From NCBI RefSeq assembly GCF_014323565.1, contig NZ_CP058669.1, forward strand, positions 1,081,501-1,145,500: a stretch of DNA of 64,000 nucleotides, given 5' to 3'. The first letter of the stretch is position 1. Each line of letters opens with the position of its first letter. Position numbers and translations under genes: made by a program. The notes under the pieces were generated by a model, which saw nothing but the letters and a program-made list of their open reading frames with translations, made no database searches and was not told the origin of the DNA. This DNA is from Hyphobacterium sp. CCMP332. GTDB taxonomy: Bacteria > Pseudomonadota > Alphaproteobacteria > Caulobacterales > Maricaulaceae. Positions 24,506 through 33,969 of this stretch are shown in pieces.

Positions 24506-27500
24506 TGGGATGTCCTGAATAGCGCAGAAAGTGTCGCAACCACTTGTTCATTTGGTTCGCTCGGCAACTCCAATACGGTCCAGCCACTCGTGTCAGCGGC
24601 GGCGCGTTGTTCAGGCGAAAGCTCCCCTATGACCGCGGCTGTCAAATCTCCCCGCCATGTGAAATCGGCTGTTCTATCGACGAGTGTTGCCGGTTCACCG
24701 TGCGGCTCTGGAATTCCAGATTGGTTGAAAGCTTCAATCCAGTTGCTATTCCCAGCGGCCGTCGAAGTTGGTGTTGTTGCATTTAGCAAACTAGCGCAGG
24801 CAAGTCTGACCAGAAACGCTAGCGCATCCTCATCCCGCCTATCAATACTCTCGTGATCCGGCTGGTTGTAGTACGAGAGTAGGCAACGATAGCAGCCATT
24901 CACGCAGGGTTCGTTGTCTCCATCTTCCAGTTCGCTTGGATCACCGGACGTGATCGCCTTGTTGATGCTCGCTTTGGTATAATGCATGAGCTCCAGTGCG
25001 GTTCGGGCAAGCCGGCAGATCGCCGGCTCGTCTCTTGCCAATCTTCCGAGCACGCCGGCACCGCCTTCGGTAGCTTCATAAAAAAGAATGGCTTTACGGC
25101 TATCTCTGTCTGGAAGCGGCTCAGCCAAAACTTCTCCCTCTTCAAGTTCGAAGTTCAACTCGATAGCTCGTACGAATGCATGTTGAATAGTCGCACGACT
25201 TTCGACGTTCAGGTGCAGATTTGTCGCGAACCTCAGTAGAAGAGCGTTTTTCCGATCGCGAACTATCGGAACAATGCGAACAGGCACAGTTTGATCGGGG
25301 GGCGTGTCGTCAGCGAGCTCCTCATCCGTTTTGGTCCAACGTCCTGTTTGAGGGTCAATCCCAAACCCAGTAACAGTTTTGTCCCGTCGCCGCTTCAGCC
25401 CGAGATTGAGGCGGCTGATTTCAGCACCATCAGCGTACTGAAGATCGAAAAGCATTTTCCCGCCGTTGCTACATTTTGTGCTTAAGACGTCAATTCGCCC
25501 TTCACGCCTCGGCCAGGAGAAAACGGTCCGAATTTCGAAACCTTGCCGAACTCGCTCTTCGTCATTAGCGGTGATGCGTTCAGCCGGGGCGGTTTCAACA
25601 TTGTCGATGCGCAAGGTTCTACGTACTGGTATCGCATCCACCATTGAAGCATCGCACGCGTGGCAGCGCTCGACGGCGGCCTCGTGCAGAGCACCACAGT
25701 CATTGCAAATGTATGCCTCATTAGTCGCTAGTGAGCTGCCGTCGCCACTTCGTGCCTCCGGTGGAAGTTTTGCCCGCATGACCCTATACGCACGCCCCTC
25801 ATGGTACACGAGGCTTCTCGGCCCGAATTCTGAGATAGCCAGGAACCGGGCTCGCTGAAGAAAGGCACCTGCTCCGTAACCTGAATTGCGCTTTGCTGCT
25901 GGTACAAATGCATAAAGTGGAAGCCGCGGAAAGTTGTAACCCGGAAGGAACCCTTCTGTCGCAAGGTATCGATAGGAATAAAAATCCGACCCGGTAGTTG
26001 CTCTTCCCTGCTCAAGGAGAACCAGCTGATCTTTTGCCTGTGCTTGAGCAGCTGCCCATATATTGCGGTCCCTCCGAGAAAGATTTGGAAGCTCGGATTT
26101 CTCGTTCGCCTCCTTTAGTTGCACCATCGCAGCATCGTAGAGGTCGCGCCATCGGTTGAAAGCTTTGTCGAATTCCCTTGATGCGCCTTCCAATACCTCA
26201 TCAACCACAGAACTTGGATCTGCGAGCCAATCTGGTCGCCCCAACAGTGGCAGTTGATCGAGCAAAGCATGCATTTGCGGCTCTGCCTTGGGCTTCAAAG
26301 CAGGATTGTATATCTGTTCGATAAATTCAGGCTTTAATGGATAACCAGCTTCCTCAAGGTTCAGCACCTCCGGAATGGCCGTTGGTAGAGCCAATCCTCC
26401 AGCAGCCATCCAAACCGCATGTAGATGGGAACGAACAAGCGCTTGGTTAAAAACATCCAAGGCTGGGGGCTTAACTTCTCCCGACACCATGTCGCTGCGT
26501 CGTTCGAAGTAATATTGATCATGGGGGCTTTGCGCAGCGCAATAAGTAAAAATGACCGCAGCCTGCCCCGAACGCCCAGCTCGCCCAGCGCGTTGAGCGT
26601 AATTAGCCGGCGTGGGCGGAACGTTTCTGAGATAAACCACATTAAGTGCAGAAATATCGACACCAAGCTCCATGGTGGGCGAACAGAAAAGTGTCGGTAA
26701 GAACTGTGAGGGCTCACCTTCCAAACGCATCTCCGCAGCATTTTCTTGCAGAGAAGTCTTATCATCATCTTCGAACCTAAAACGCCACTCTCTCCATTCA
26801 CGCTGTTGCGAAGGCACCTGAGCGGTGTGTTCGCGCCCTTCCATTCCAAAAAGAGGTGACACACCAGTCCTCAAGCCTTCGGCAACCCGCCGGTAAAGAC
26901 CAGTGAAATAAGCGTTATTTTTTCCTAAGGGTTGGGTTTGGTGAACGCCCGGCCCCGGACGGAGCAGCACTGCCGTCGGCTCCAGGCGCCATCCCGGCGT
27001 ATTGTGAAGGGATGGAACTTGCACCACCAAACCCTCTTTTTCGAACAAGCAAAGGACCAGGTTTAGAAATTCAAGCCATTCGTCTTTGCTGAGCTTCTGG
27101 CCAAGCCGAGAGGGCTTATTAAGACTGCGCGCCAGCCGCGACTGAACACCGCCTCTAAGCAGCTGTTTTTCGTCAGCAAGCGACATCTTCCGGCGCGGAG
27201 GCGTCGCAAGAACGAGATCGGACGCTTGTCGAAGCTCTTCGTTTCGGTCCACGCTCCAGGGCTGCCTGAGAAGCGATCGCGACGATTGGGTGATTGTGTC
27301 GAGCTCTATTGGATCAAGGCTCTCGGTGTTGATTGCCAATCCTTCAAGCAAATACATAAGTATTTCTCTCAAGACGGCTGCTATTTCGCCTTCTGATAGC
27401 TCCTCAAAAAGCGGATGCACCGCACTGAGCCTTGCACGATCCTTAGCGATATCTATCAGCCCTTCGAATTCGACATGAACCAATTCGAGCTCGGTTAGAT

Positions 27501-29700
27501 TGGGGTTGGTGAAGCGCCAACCTCGCCGCAAGTCTGTCCACAGTCTGTGGGCGATAACCTTATTGATCGATCTTTCAGCGTTCTTTCGTACCACTCCAGC
27601 AGCACTGGGATCAGCTCGCCAGTATTGATGGAGGTCGGTCTGGTTGGCTGAGAAACCCAGCGCTCTACTAACTTTTCGTCCGAAATCCTCATCGCGCAGC
27701 CCGTCTTCGTCGGCATCCAAAACAGCACGAAGAATTGCACCGCGTAGTAGTGAGACAAAAACGAAGTCGTTGAAATGACCAGCTTGAAGCGCAGCATCCT
27801 GGCGATTGTCGGTGAACCCAAGAAGTTTCTGTTTGTCTGGCGGCACGTCAAAATCGTCGTTCTTTAGACATTCAAGCATCGCTGATACGAGTTGCGTAGA
27901 TGCAGAACTTCTACCCTCTGACGACAACCCCGCGAGTTTGGTTCGTTCGCTTGCATTGGCACTCGCAACATGGAGGCAACGAGGACAAAACCCTAGACGT
28001 CCAGGAAGAAACCAAAATGTTCTACCGTCGGTTTGAGTTTGCCCCGACGGAATGACACGAACTTTACGAGGGGCGCGATTGCGTCTGTTCGCTTTGAGAC
28101 GCACTGTGTTCCCGGCAAGCTCCAGCCAATCCTCCGGATAGGTCTCGACGTTGCCATCAAACTGGAATTCTTCATCGGACGACCTTATCGGACACAGGTA
28201 TCCGCCTTGTTCATCACTGTCCGGGTTAGGGATAGGGATGTCATCCATTCGTCGTGCGACAAAAACATCCCCCGCGCCTTCAGAGCGAAGTGAAACAACA
28301 TGATGTTCTTGGCCGCATTCGCGGCAGAAATAGGTCGGGTACAGGCGCGCATTCGGATCTCTTGGGTCTCGGACCTGCCCTTCCAAATAGACGTTTCGAG
28401 GAGATGGGTTGAGCGTGGTGTAAACTTCGGCTGCCCCGGATATCCATCGATGCAGCTTGAAGGCCATAAAAGCATCTGCACTCTCGCCTCCCCGTTGGGT
28501 CTCAGGGAGGCTGGTAATCGACAAAAATCGTTCAAGAACCTGCTTACATTTCTCAATTGTTTCGCCGGTCAAGGACGAGAGTTCCATCACCGCGTCCTGT
28601 ACCGACCTTGGTTTGCGTCGAGTGAGTTTAAGGTCGTCTTTGAGCCCCAGCGCGAGTTCCACCCAAATCGCTAATGGATGATCGTGTAGCTCGTCGTCTA
28701 AAAGCATTTCACTGCTGAATTCGCGAATAGCTTTGCCTAAATCGTCGCGAATATCATCAATTGACCTTCGATCGTCGGTAGCCCTTCGAAGCTCTTCTTC
28801 AATGACCGCATCAGCTCCAATTTCCTGGCCGAAAAGCTTCGAGGCAACCTCTGCCACCGCTCGCGTGCGGCTGGTTTCATCTCCCTCGCTGACCATTGTG
28901 GCTGATGTGCCAATGCAAAGAAGACCATTCTCATCGGCGCATCGGTCCCTCAGCCGGCGCACAAGTAGTGCTACGTCGGCCCCTTGCCGCCCCCGATAGG
29001 TATGGAGCTCGTCGAGTACGATATACTTCAACCCCTCACAATTTGCGATGACCTTTCGATCCAATTCCTCCTGCCGCGTGAGCAGAAGTTCCAGCATCAT
29101 GAAGTTAGTGAGTAGGATGTCTGGAGGATTGGCGGCAACGGCGTGTCTGCTTGCTTCGTCGTCCTGACCGGTATATCGCCGTACCGTCGGGCGGTATTCC
29201 TCTGGCACGCCAGATTGGCTAATAAACTTCTCGATCTCTTTAATCTGACTATTCGCTAAAGCATTCATTGGGTAGACAATTATGGCTTGAGTGTGCCGCG
29301 CAGCACCTTGCCTTCGCGCCTTCATCACGGCCTCGACAATCGGGACGAAAAAACAAAGCGATTTACCCGAACCCGTGCCGGTGGTGACAACGAAGCTCTG
29401 ATTGGATTTGGCTTTGGCGATCGCCTGTGCCTGGTGCGCATGAAATTGTATTGATGCGCCGTTCGCCCGAAATATTTCGGCCGTAAATGGGTCTAAATCC
29501 CCTGACGCCGCTAAGACATCAGCGCTCGGTCCTTTCTTGTATTTTGGATTGAGCGAAAGCAGTGCTTCTGGCCAGAAGCGTCCATTGGCGTAATGCTCAT
29601 CAACCGCTTGCTTGATATCCTCGGCTGCGATCTTGGAAAAAGATCGCGAAAAGCGTTCGTATTCCTCGACTACGAATTCATCGAATGCGAACGCCTTCAT
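24502..29700 (-). CDS. Large DEAD/DEAH helicase with C-terminal DUF1998 region
   Basis: 1732 residues, first gene of the operon. Motor motifs are TTGTGSGKSLCFF (about 107), VLDELHTYRG (about 230), GTSATMVSEG, SPTMELGVDISAL and QRAGRAGRSGQ (about 1040). Cysteine pairs suggest zinc sites: CRECGQEHH (about 463), CPRC (about 590) and CNDCGALHEAAVERCHAC (about 1330). The end (EATEGGAGVLGRL; NGCYRCLLSYYNQ, about 1550-1610) is a DUF1998-type region. In class 1 DISARM the helicase (DrmA) and DUF1998 protein (DrmB) are separate. Here both features sit in one chain, as also in DruE of Druantia. The gene is divergent from a HipA-like kinase gene with a 204-base spacer. Its role in phage exclusion is inferred from context. 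Confidence 0.88.
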   Translation of the reverse strand: MKAFAFDEFVVEEYERFSRSFSKIAAEDIKQAVDEHYANGRFWPEALLSLNPKYKKGPSADVLAASGDLDPFTAEIFRANGASIQFHAHQAQAIAKAKSNQSFVVTTGTGSGKSLCFFVPIVEAVMKARRQGAARHTQAIIVYPMNALANSQIKEIEKFISQSGVPEEYRPTVRRYTGQDDEASRHAVAANPPDILLTNFMMLELLLTRQEELDRKVIANCEGLKYIVLDELHTYRGRQGADVALLVRRLRDRCADENGLLCIGTSATMVSEGDETSRTRAVAEVASKLFGQEIGADAVIEEELRRATDDRRSIDDIRDDLGKAIREFSSEMLLDDELHDHPLAIWVELALGLKDDLKLTRRKPRSVQDAVMELSSLTGETIEKCKQVLERFLSITSLPETQRGGESADAFMAFKLHRWISGAAEVYTTLNPSPRNVYLEGQVRDPRDPNARLYPTYFCRECGQEHHVVSLRSEGAGDVFVARRMDDIPIPNPDSDEQGGYLCPIRSSDEEFQFDGNVETYPEDWLELAGNTVRLKANRRNRAPRKVRVIPSGQTQTDGRTFWFLPGRLGFCPRCLHVASANASERTKLAGLSSEGRSSASTQLVSAMLECLKNDDFDVPPDKQKLLGFTDNRQDAALQAGHFNDFVFVSLLRGAILRAVLDADEDGLRDEDFGRKVSRALGFSANQTDLHQYWRADPSAAGVVRKNAERSINKVIAHRLWTDLRRGWRFTNPNLTELELVHVEFEGLIDIAKDRARLSAVHPLFEELSEGEIAAVLREILMYLLEGLAINTESLDPIELDTITQSSRSLLRQPWSVDRNEELRQASDLVLATPPRRKMSLADEKQLLRGGVQSRLARSLNKPSRLGQKLSKDEWLEFLNLVLCLFEKEGLVVQVPSLHNTPGWRLEPTAVLLRPGPGVHQTQPLGKNNAYFTGLYRRVAEGLRTGVSPLFGMEGREHTAQVPSQQREWREWRFRFEDDDKTSLQENAAEMRLEGEPSQFLPTLFCSPTMELGVDISALNVVYLRNVPPTPANYAQRAGRAGRSGQAAVIFTYCAAQSPHDQYYFERRSDMVSGEVKPPALDVFNQALVRSHLHAVWMAAGGLALPTAIPEVLNLEEAGYPLKPEFIEQIYNPALKPKAEPQMHALLDQLPLLGRPDWLADPSSVVDEVLEGASREFDKAFNRWRDLYDAAMVQLKEANEKSELPNLSRRDRNIWAAAQAQAKDQLVLLEQGRATTGSDFYSYRYLATEGFLPGYNFPRLPLYAFVPAAKRNSGYGAGAFLQRARFLAISEFGPRSLVYHEGRAYRVMRAKLPPEARSGDGSSLATNEAYICNDCGALHEAAVERCHACDASMVDAIPVRRTLRIDNVETAPAERITANDEERVRQGFEIRTVFSWPRREGRIDVLSTKCSNGGKMLFDLQYADGAEISRLNLGLKRRRDKTVTGFGIDPQTGRWTKTDEELADDTPPDQTVPVRIVPIVRDRKNALLLRFATNLHLNVESRATIQHAFVRAIELNFELEEGEVLAEPLPDRDSRKAILFYEATEGGAGVLGRLARDEPAICRLARTALELMHYTKASINKAITSGDPSELEDGDNEPCVNGCYRCLLSYYNQPDHESIDRRDEDALAFLVRLACASLLNATTPTSTAAGNSNWIEAFNQSGIPEPHGEPATLVDRTADFTWRGDLTAAVIGELSPEQRAAADTSGWTVLELPSEPNEQVVATLSALFRTSQ

Positions 29701-29904
29701 TTCTATCCCCTTTTGCTATCTCAAGAATTGTTAGTTAGCTTTGCCGGGAAAATCTATAGCGCTGCAACCCTAATTGGTTTGACGCGTAGGGTGTGCACCT
29801 GGAGGGGTGGTTCATCCGTTTTAGAATTGCGGCGCAGGCCCAGTCGCCCTTAGTGAGATATCGATGGTAAAAAGAGCAATTCATCCAAGCCGAACTGAGC
29901 AATT

Positions 29905-30720
29905 ATGACAGTGTGCGGATCGTCATGGCAGCCGATTGAAATCAATCGCTCAATTCAGGCAATCCACTCCAGCACAAAAGTCGTCAAGGTGATGACAGAT
30001 GCGGGAATTGGTTACCTAAAGGGGATGGGGAACCCGCAGGGCGATCAAGCTCTTTCTTGCGAGCTTGTCGGCACAGAATTGGCACACATGGTGGGTTTAA
30101 ACACCGCGCCGTGCGCAATACTTGATGTTTGCGATATCGAATTGGTACGGGCAGACAATGGAACCGTAGGTTTTGGCCCTGCTTTCATCTCGAAGGAACT
30201 AATTGGCTTTCCCGGAAGCGGAGAGCAGAGCTTCTTTAAGAGCTGGGCCCGCCCTGACGATGCAGCACTACTAGCCGTGTTAGACACTTTGATCTGTAAC
30301 GAAGATCGCTGTCCGCCTCCGGATGCGTTAGATCCGCGTCCAAATTGGGATAACCTGTTCTTTACCCAATCCGGGCAAAAATTTGATTTGATCGCGATAG
30401 ACCACACGCATTGTTTCTCAGAAGGAGAAATTGAAGAAGCCGACCTTGGTCCTGCCTACATTGAAAACCCTCGGGTGTTTGGGGCGTTTCCGGAGCATCG
30501 CTCTCTCATTACCGACGAGGCTGTTGATAGAGCAATATCTGCGCTCGAAATCATTGACGCCAGGCGGGTTGAGGAGATAGTTGGCTCCGTGCCTCGCGAG
30601 TGGGGGCCAACAAAAGCGAAGCGGGATGAATGGGCGCGTGCTATTGTCATGAGGGCGAGTTGGCTTCAAGGCAACCTTTATGCAGCGCTTACCCGCCAAT
30701 TCCGACTAGGATTAGATTGA
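29905..30720 (+). CDS. HipA-like kinase (HipA_2 type)
   Basis: 271 residues. It carries the compact kinase pattern of the HipA-related HipA_2 family: a Lys in GYLKGMG (Lys39) for ATP binding, NEDR (133-136), NWDN (148-151) and IDH (166-168) in the catalytic and metal-binding segments. It lacks the N-terminal dimerisation domain of classical HipA. The partner gene, DUF3037, starts 5 bases after its stop. Classical HipA phosphorylates glutamyl-tRNA synthetase and slows growth; the target here is unknown. The gene is divergent from the DISARM-like operon, so it may share a regulatory region with it. A toxin or defence-effector role is inferred. Confidence 0.75.
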   Translation: MTVCGSSWQPIEINRSIQAIHSSTKVVKVMTDAGIGYLKGMGNPQGDQALSCELVGTELAHMVGLNTAPCAILDVCDIELVRADNGTVGFGPAFISKELIGFPGSGEQSFFKSWARPDDAALLAVLDTLICNEDRCPPPDALDPRPNWDNLFFTQSGQKFDLIAIDHTHCFSEGEIEEADLGPAYIENPRVFGAFPEHRSLITDEAVDRAISALEIIDARRVEEIVGSVPREWGPTKAKRDEWARAIVMRASWLQGNLYAALTRQFRLGLD

Positions 30721-30724
30721 GAGT

Positions 30725-31522
30725 ATGGACCGGCAACAAGGCAAATACGCATTAATTCAATTCAGTGGCGCTCCCGAGCGCCATGAATACGTGAATATCG
30801 GCGTGATTGTAGCCACCAAAAACTTTGAAAAGTTTATCGTTCGTTTCGGGGACAGCCGAAGAAGGATAAGCCGACTTTTCGGTCCGCAGTCCAAAATGTT
30901 ACTTGATGCGGTTCAGATGAATTTTGAGCACCGTATCCACTCCGAAATGCGTTTTACGTCTGAAGTTAACGGGTTTGAAGAGTTCGTCCGCCGGCGATCG
31001 AATTCGGTCCGCGTTTCAGCTTTCATGCCGCTTGCGTTTACCGATTTCGAGCGGGAAGCCGAGGCGTTGGTGGCCGAGCTTGTCGATGACCGCCCAAAAA
31101 AAACGCGCAAACCTCGTATTCAGAGCGAACTGAAACAGAAATTTGCAACATTGGGCGTTGCGCATCTCCTAGAAGACCCAGAGCCGGTGAAACTTCCTGA
31201 GTTCGATATTACTCTCGATGCAAAGTTCGGGTACCAAAACGGGCACTACAATTTAATCGACGGCGCCCGGCTTTCCGGCGAACCCAGCGACCGCTTGCAG
31301 GCTGCCGGAAAGCTCGCTTTCGAGGGCAACCTGCTTTGGAAACACTACGGGCAAGGTCCCAGAGCAAAACGACTAGTCGTTGTGGGTGACTTTGAAGGGC
31401 AGACCCGCAGCTTTTACGAAGAAGTACGCGATCAGATGGAGCGCTCGAACGTCGTGTTATATAGACTGGATGATATGCACCCGCTGCAAGCGGATATAGA
31501 GCGCAGCGTTCTCCCACACTGA
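30725..31522 (+). CDS. DUF3037-family protein, partner of the HipA-like kinase
   Basis: 265 residues. The opening MDRQQGKYALIQFSGAPERH and EYVNIGVIVATKNFE match the DUF3037 start, and an Arg/Lys-rich segment FGDSRRRISRLFG follows. Function is unknown. It is common directly after HipA_2 kinases, and the 4-base spacing here says the two are co-translated. It could be the substrate, an inhibitor, or a sensor. There is no signal peptide or membrane segment, so it is probably cytoplasmic. The end of this gene is about 65 bases from the first of the paired GTACA sites, so it is the last gene before the internal right-end site of the island. Confidence 0.75.
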   Translation: MDRQQGKYALIQFSGAPERHEYVNIGVIVATKNFEKFIVRFGDSRRRISRLFGPQSKMLLDAVQMNFEHRIHSEMRFTSEVNGFEEFVRRRSNSVRVSAFMPLAFTDFEREAEALVAELVDDRPKKTRKPRIQSELKQKFATLGVAHLLEDPEPVKLPEFDITLDAKFGYQNGHYNLIDGARLSGEPSDRLQAAGKLAFEGNLLWKHYGQGPRAKRLVVVGDFEGQTRSFYEEVRDQMERSNVVLYRLDDMHPLQADIERSVLPH

Positions 31523-31587
31523 GCGAAGTAGGCTGAATTAGGCGATACAGTCACGCTTATTCCGATGACTTTCCGCACCCTCGAATT

Positions 31588-31606
31588 GGTACAATTATTG
31601 GTACAA
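31588..31606. promoter_or_regulatory. Paired GGTACAA repeats at the internal right end
   Basis: GGTACAA at 31588 and again at 31600, starting 12 bases apart, each preceded by TT. The second copy begins 63 bases before the CGGAGTTTCCCT core, the same distance as at the outer right end. Likely arm-type integrase sites. Confidence 0.6.
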
Positions 31607-31662
31607 AACTGGACAAGACGATTTTTATATTTCTTTGTTTTTATTAGAAAAAAGGGCAACAA

Positions 31663-31685
31663 CGGAGTTTCCCTCTCGCTCCACC
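31663..31685. repeat. Internal attR-like core
   Basis: CGGAGTTTCCCT followed by CTCGCTCCACCA. The first part is identical to the outer right end (33963). The second part looks like a different tRNA 3' end, with a CCA terminus. This suggests a second element that once integrated in another tRNA, probably another tRNA-Ser. Confidence 0.6.
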
Positions 31686-31889
31686 AATTCTTCCTCAAGC
31701 GCCAGAATAATCGCAACAAATATCCGAGCAACTAAAATGCCGCGCCGCTACTTGCTGATCGCATGTAGTGAGAATTTAGTGAGCGAGCGCCTATTAGTTG
31801 CACCCCCTACCCTCTACGATTGTTTTTGCGAGACACGATGGTTGCACGAGGTGCGGGCGCACGCATAACCGGGAGGCAGGACAATATCT

Positions 31890-32810
31890 ATTGGGAAGAT
31901 AAAGCGATTATCGCTTCGTGAAGTCTGGGCACACGAGGCCTTGGATTTTACTACGTGGCTGGAGGAAAACATTGACGTACTAGGCGAAGAGCTCGGTTTG
32001 ACACTGACAAATGTCGAACGTGAGAGATCGGTTGGAACTTTCAATGTTGATCTCACCGCTGAAGAGGAGCTTAGCGGCGCGTTAGTTACAATCGAGAACC
32101 AACTCGGACGATCTGATCATGACCATCTGGGAAAGCTACTTACGTACCTATCGTTCCTCGATGCAAAGATCGCGGTCTGGATCGTTGGTGACGCACGCCC
32201 CGAACATACACAGGCAATCGCTTGGCTAAATGAGAGTGAGTTAGCTTCGTTTTATCTAGTAAAGCTCGAAGCCATTCAGATTGATGGTTCAGTTCCAGCA
32301 CCACTCTTCACCCTCGTCTCGGGACCGAGTGAAGAAGCTGTAGGTGCGGGAAGGGTCAAGAAAGATCTTGCTGAACGTCATGACATTCGACTGCGGTTCT
32401 GGACCCAACTCCTCGACTACGCAAAAAGCCAAACGCGGCTTCACACCAACATCTCTCCCGGAAGCTATAGCTGGGTCGGCACGAGTGCCGGTCTTCCGGC
32501 AGGTGTTGGCTTGAACTACTCGGTTACTCAGCACTCTGCTCGCGCGGAAGTCTACATTGATACAAAGGATGCAGAAGAAAACGCCCGAATTTTCAATTCA
32601 CTGTATGCCGCGAAGGCTGAGATCGATGGCGAGTATGGTGATGGGCTTGAATGGCAACCGCTAGAAGGCAAGCGAGCATGCCGCATTAAGCAGGAATTTG
32701 ACCTCGGAGGGTGGCGCACTGAAGAAGCTTGGCCGACCGTGTTTGAAGCAGTAGTGGGCGCGATGATCAAAATCGATCGAGTATTTCGAGCACGTTTGAA
32801 GGCGATATAA
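31890..32810 (+). CDS. DUF4268-type nuclease-like protein with unusual or missing start
   Basis: Nuclease-like fold at the N-terminus (VTIENQLGRSDHDHLGKLL, with Glu and Gln in the usual active-site order) and a DUF4268-type C-terminal part. The conserved N-terminus of this family reads (G)KIKRLSLREVWAHEALDFTTW. Here it begins about 17 codons before the first possible TTG (31941). Upstream there is GGAGG (31872), but in frame only ATA (31884) or ATT (31890) occur where a start should be. The gene therefore either uses a rare start or lost its true one. It starts just after the internal right end and is followed 4 bases later by a NucS-like gene. I give the extended start at 31890 because of the conserved sequence. 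Confidence 0.6.
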   Translation: MGKIKRLSLREVWAHEALDFTTWLEENIDVLGEELGLTLTNVERERSVGTFNVDLTAEEELSGALVTIENQLGRSDHDHLGKLLTYLSFLDAKIAVWIVGDARPEHTQAIAWLNESELASFYLVKLEAIQIDGSVPAPLFTLVSGPSEEAVGAGRVKKDLAERHDIRLRFWTQLLDYAKSQTRLHTNISPGSYSWVGTSAGLPAGVGLNYSVTQHSARAEVYIDTKDAEENARIFNSLYAAKAEIDGEYGDGLEWQPLEGKRACRIKQEFDLGGWRTEEAWPTVFEAVVGAMIKIDRVFRARLKAI

Positions 32811-32814
32811 TTGA

Positions 32815-33690
32815 TTGGCTCGCATTGTTTTAGATAACCACGTGGAGCTTTCTGAAGTCGATCACGGAATTCTAGTTCGGCAACAAGCAGAAGCTTATGT
32901 GGCAAGGAACTGGCGCATAACGCCCGCGGTCGTAAAGCTTCTTAAAGACACCAGCGCTTCGGGGTTGGAGTGCATGATCCGAGACAATCATCCGCTTCGA
33001 AAGGCAAGGTGGCCCAATCCTCGCGGTGTTGTTTATCTAGCGTTCTCAGTTTCGCCAAAACATCAGTGGTCGATAGCCATCGATACATTCAAGTCGTCCA
33101 CTGGCGATTTTGGCCACGCTGTATTCAACGGGAAATATCACAGTCAGTTTATCACTCGTGGTCTTCCCTTTAAGTTTGAGGGTCGAAACAAGACATCAGG
33201 CCACCTGGTTGTTAAGCGGCAACATTTCGAAGGAACGCTTAAAGAGGTCGCCGACTTTGATCATTCAGTTCTGAGCCTAAAGCCGCGAACAAGGGCTGCG
33301 TCAGGGTTCGCGACTGAATATGACATCCAGCACGCTATCATCTCACGATGGCAGGACACGCCATGGGGCGATGAATACGAAATCGTTCAAGACGAATACC
33401 CGGTTGATGGTGGCCTAACTTCGCGGCGGATTGATATCCTTGCGAGACACCCCACGAATGGCGACTGGCTTGTTATTGAACTAAAGCGCGCTGAGGCTTC
33501 AGATGCAGCGGTCCGCCAAGTCGTCGATTATCTTCGGGCGCTTGGCCAGCAAGACCAGTTTGCAGTTGGGGCATTACAAGGGGTTCTGGTTGGAGAAAGG
33601 ATATCTGCGAACGCTCAGACGCTTGCACTATCTGAGGGCGTGGCAGCATTTGAGCTGTCCTGGCCCTTTCATTTCAATCGCATTGTATGA
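32815..33690 (+). CDS. NucS/DUF91-like nuclease
   Basis: 291 residues, from a TTG start 4 bases after the preceding stop codon. The C-terminal third contains RRIDILARHPTNGDWLVIEL followed by KRAEASDAAVRQVVDYLRAL. This is a PD-(D/E)XK active site (Asp of IDIL, Glu-x-Lys in ELKR) of the NucS/DUF91 type. The N-terminal two thirds is not recognised and may bind substrate. With the DUF4268 gene before it, it forms a two-gene unit between the two right-end sites. NucS proteins cut mismatched DNA, but NucS-like domains also occur in defence modules, which seems more likely here. A plain repair role cannot be excluded. Confidence 0.75.
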   Translation: MARIVLDNHVELSEVDHGILVRQQAEAYVARNWRITPAVVKLLKDTSASGLECMIRDNHPLRKARWPNPRGVVYLAFSVSPKHQWSIAIDTFKSSTGDFGHAVFNGKYHSQFITRGLPFKFEGRNKTSGHLVVKRQHFEGTLKEVADFDHSVLSLKPRTRAASGFATEYDIQHAIISRWQDTPWGDEYEIVQDEYPVDGGLTSRRIDILARHPTNGDWLVIELKRAEASDAAVRQVVDYLRALGQQDQFAVGALQGVLVGERISANAQTLALSEGVAAFELSWPFHFNRIV

Positions 33691-33887
33691 GCTAAGATTT
33701 TATGATCAGATCAAACGTATTAGCCATCGCCCCCTGCCTAGGCACTCCTTCAAAACTTATGGATTGGAGCGCGCAGGTCAGACCACGTTCAAGCTCGCGC
33801 TTTTCTATCTCACGTCAGGCAAAATGCCGCTAGCTAATAGGAAGGCTTAATGTAGCCCTGCTCGGCATTGAAATAGGCGCTGAGAGT

Positions 33888-33906
33888 GGTACAAATTGTC
33901 GTACAA
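33888..33906. promoter_or_regulatory. Paired GTACAA repeats at the outer right end
   Basis: GGTACAA at 33888 and CGTACAA at 33900, starting 12 bases apart. The second copy is 63 bases before the CGGAGTTTCCCT core at 33963. These are the same distances as at the internal site. Confidence 0.6.
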
Positions 33907-33969
33907 ACACTCAGCTTCTACGACTTCTAAGCTATTGATACAATGACACTAAAAGGCCGCACCGGAGTT

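Larger units (their letters stand above)
31523..31883. other. Gene-free stretch with internal island end
   Basis: About 360 bases containing the paired GGTACAA repeats (31588-31606), a T-rich tract, and the CGGAGTTTCCCT core-like site (31663 on). I see no gene here. It is more AT-rich than its surroundings. Confidence 0.6.
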
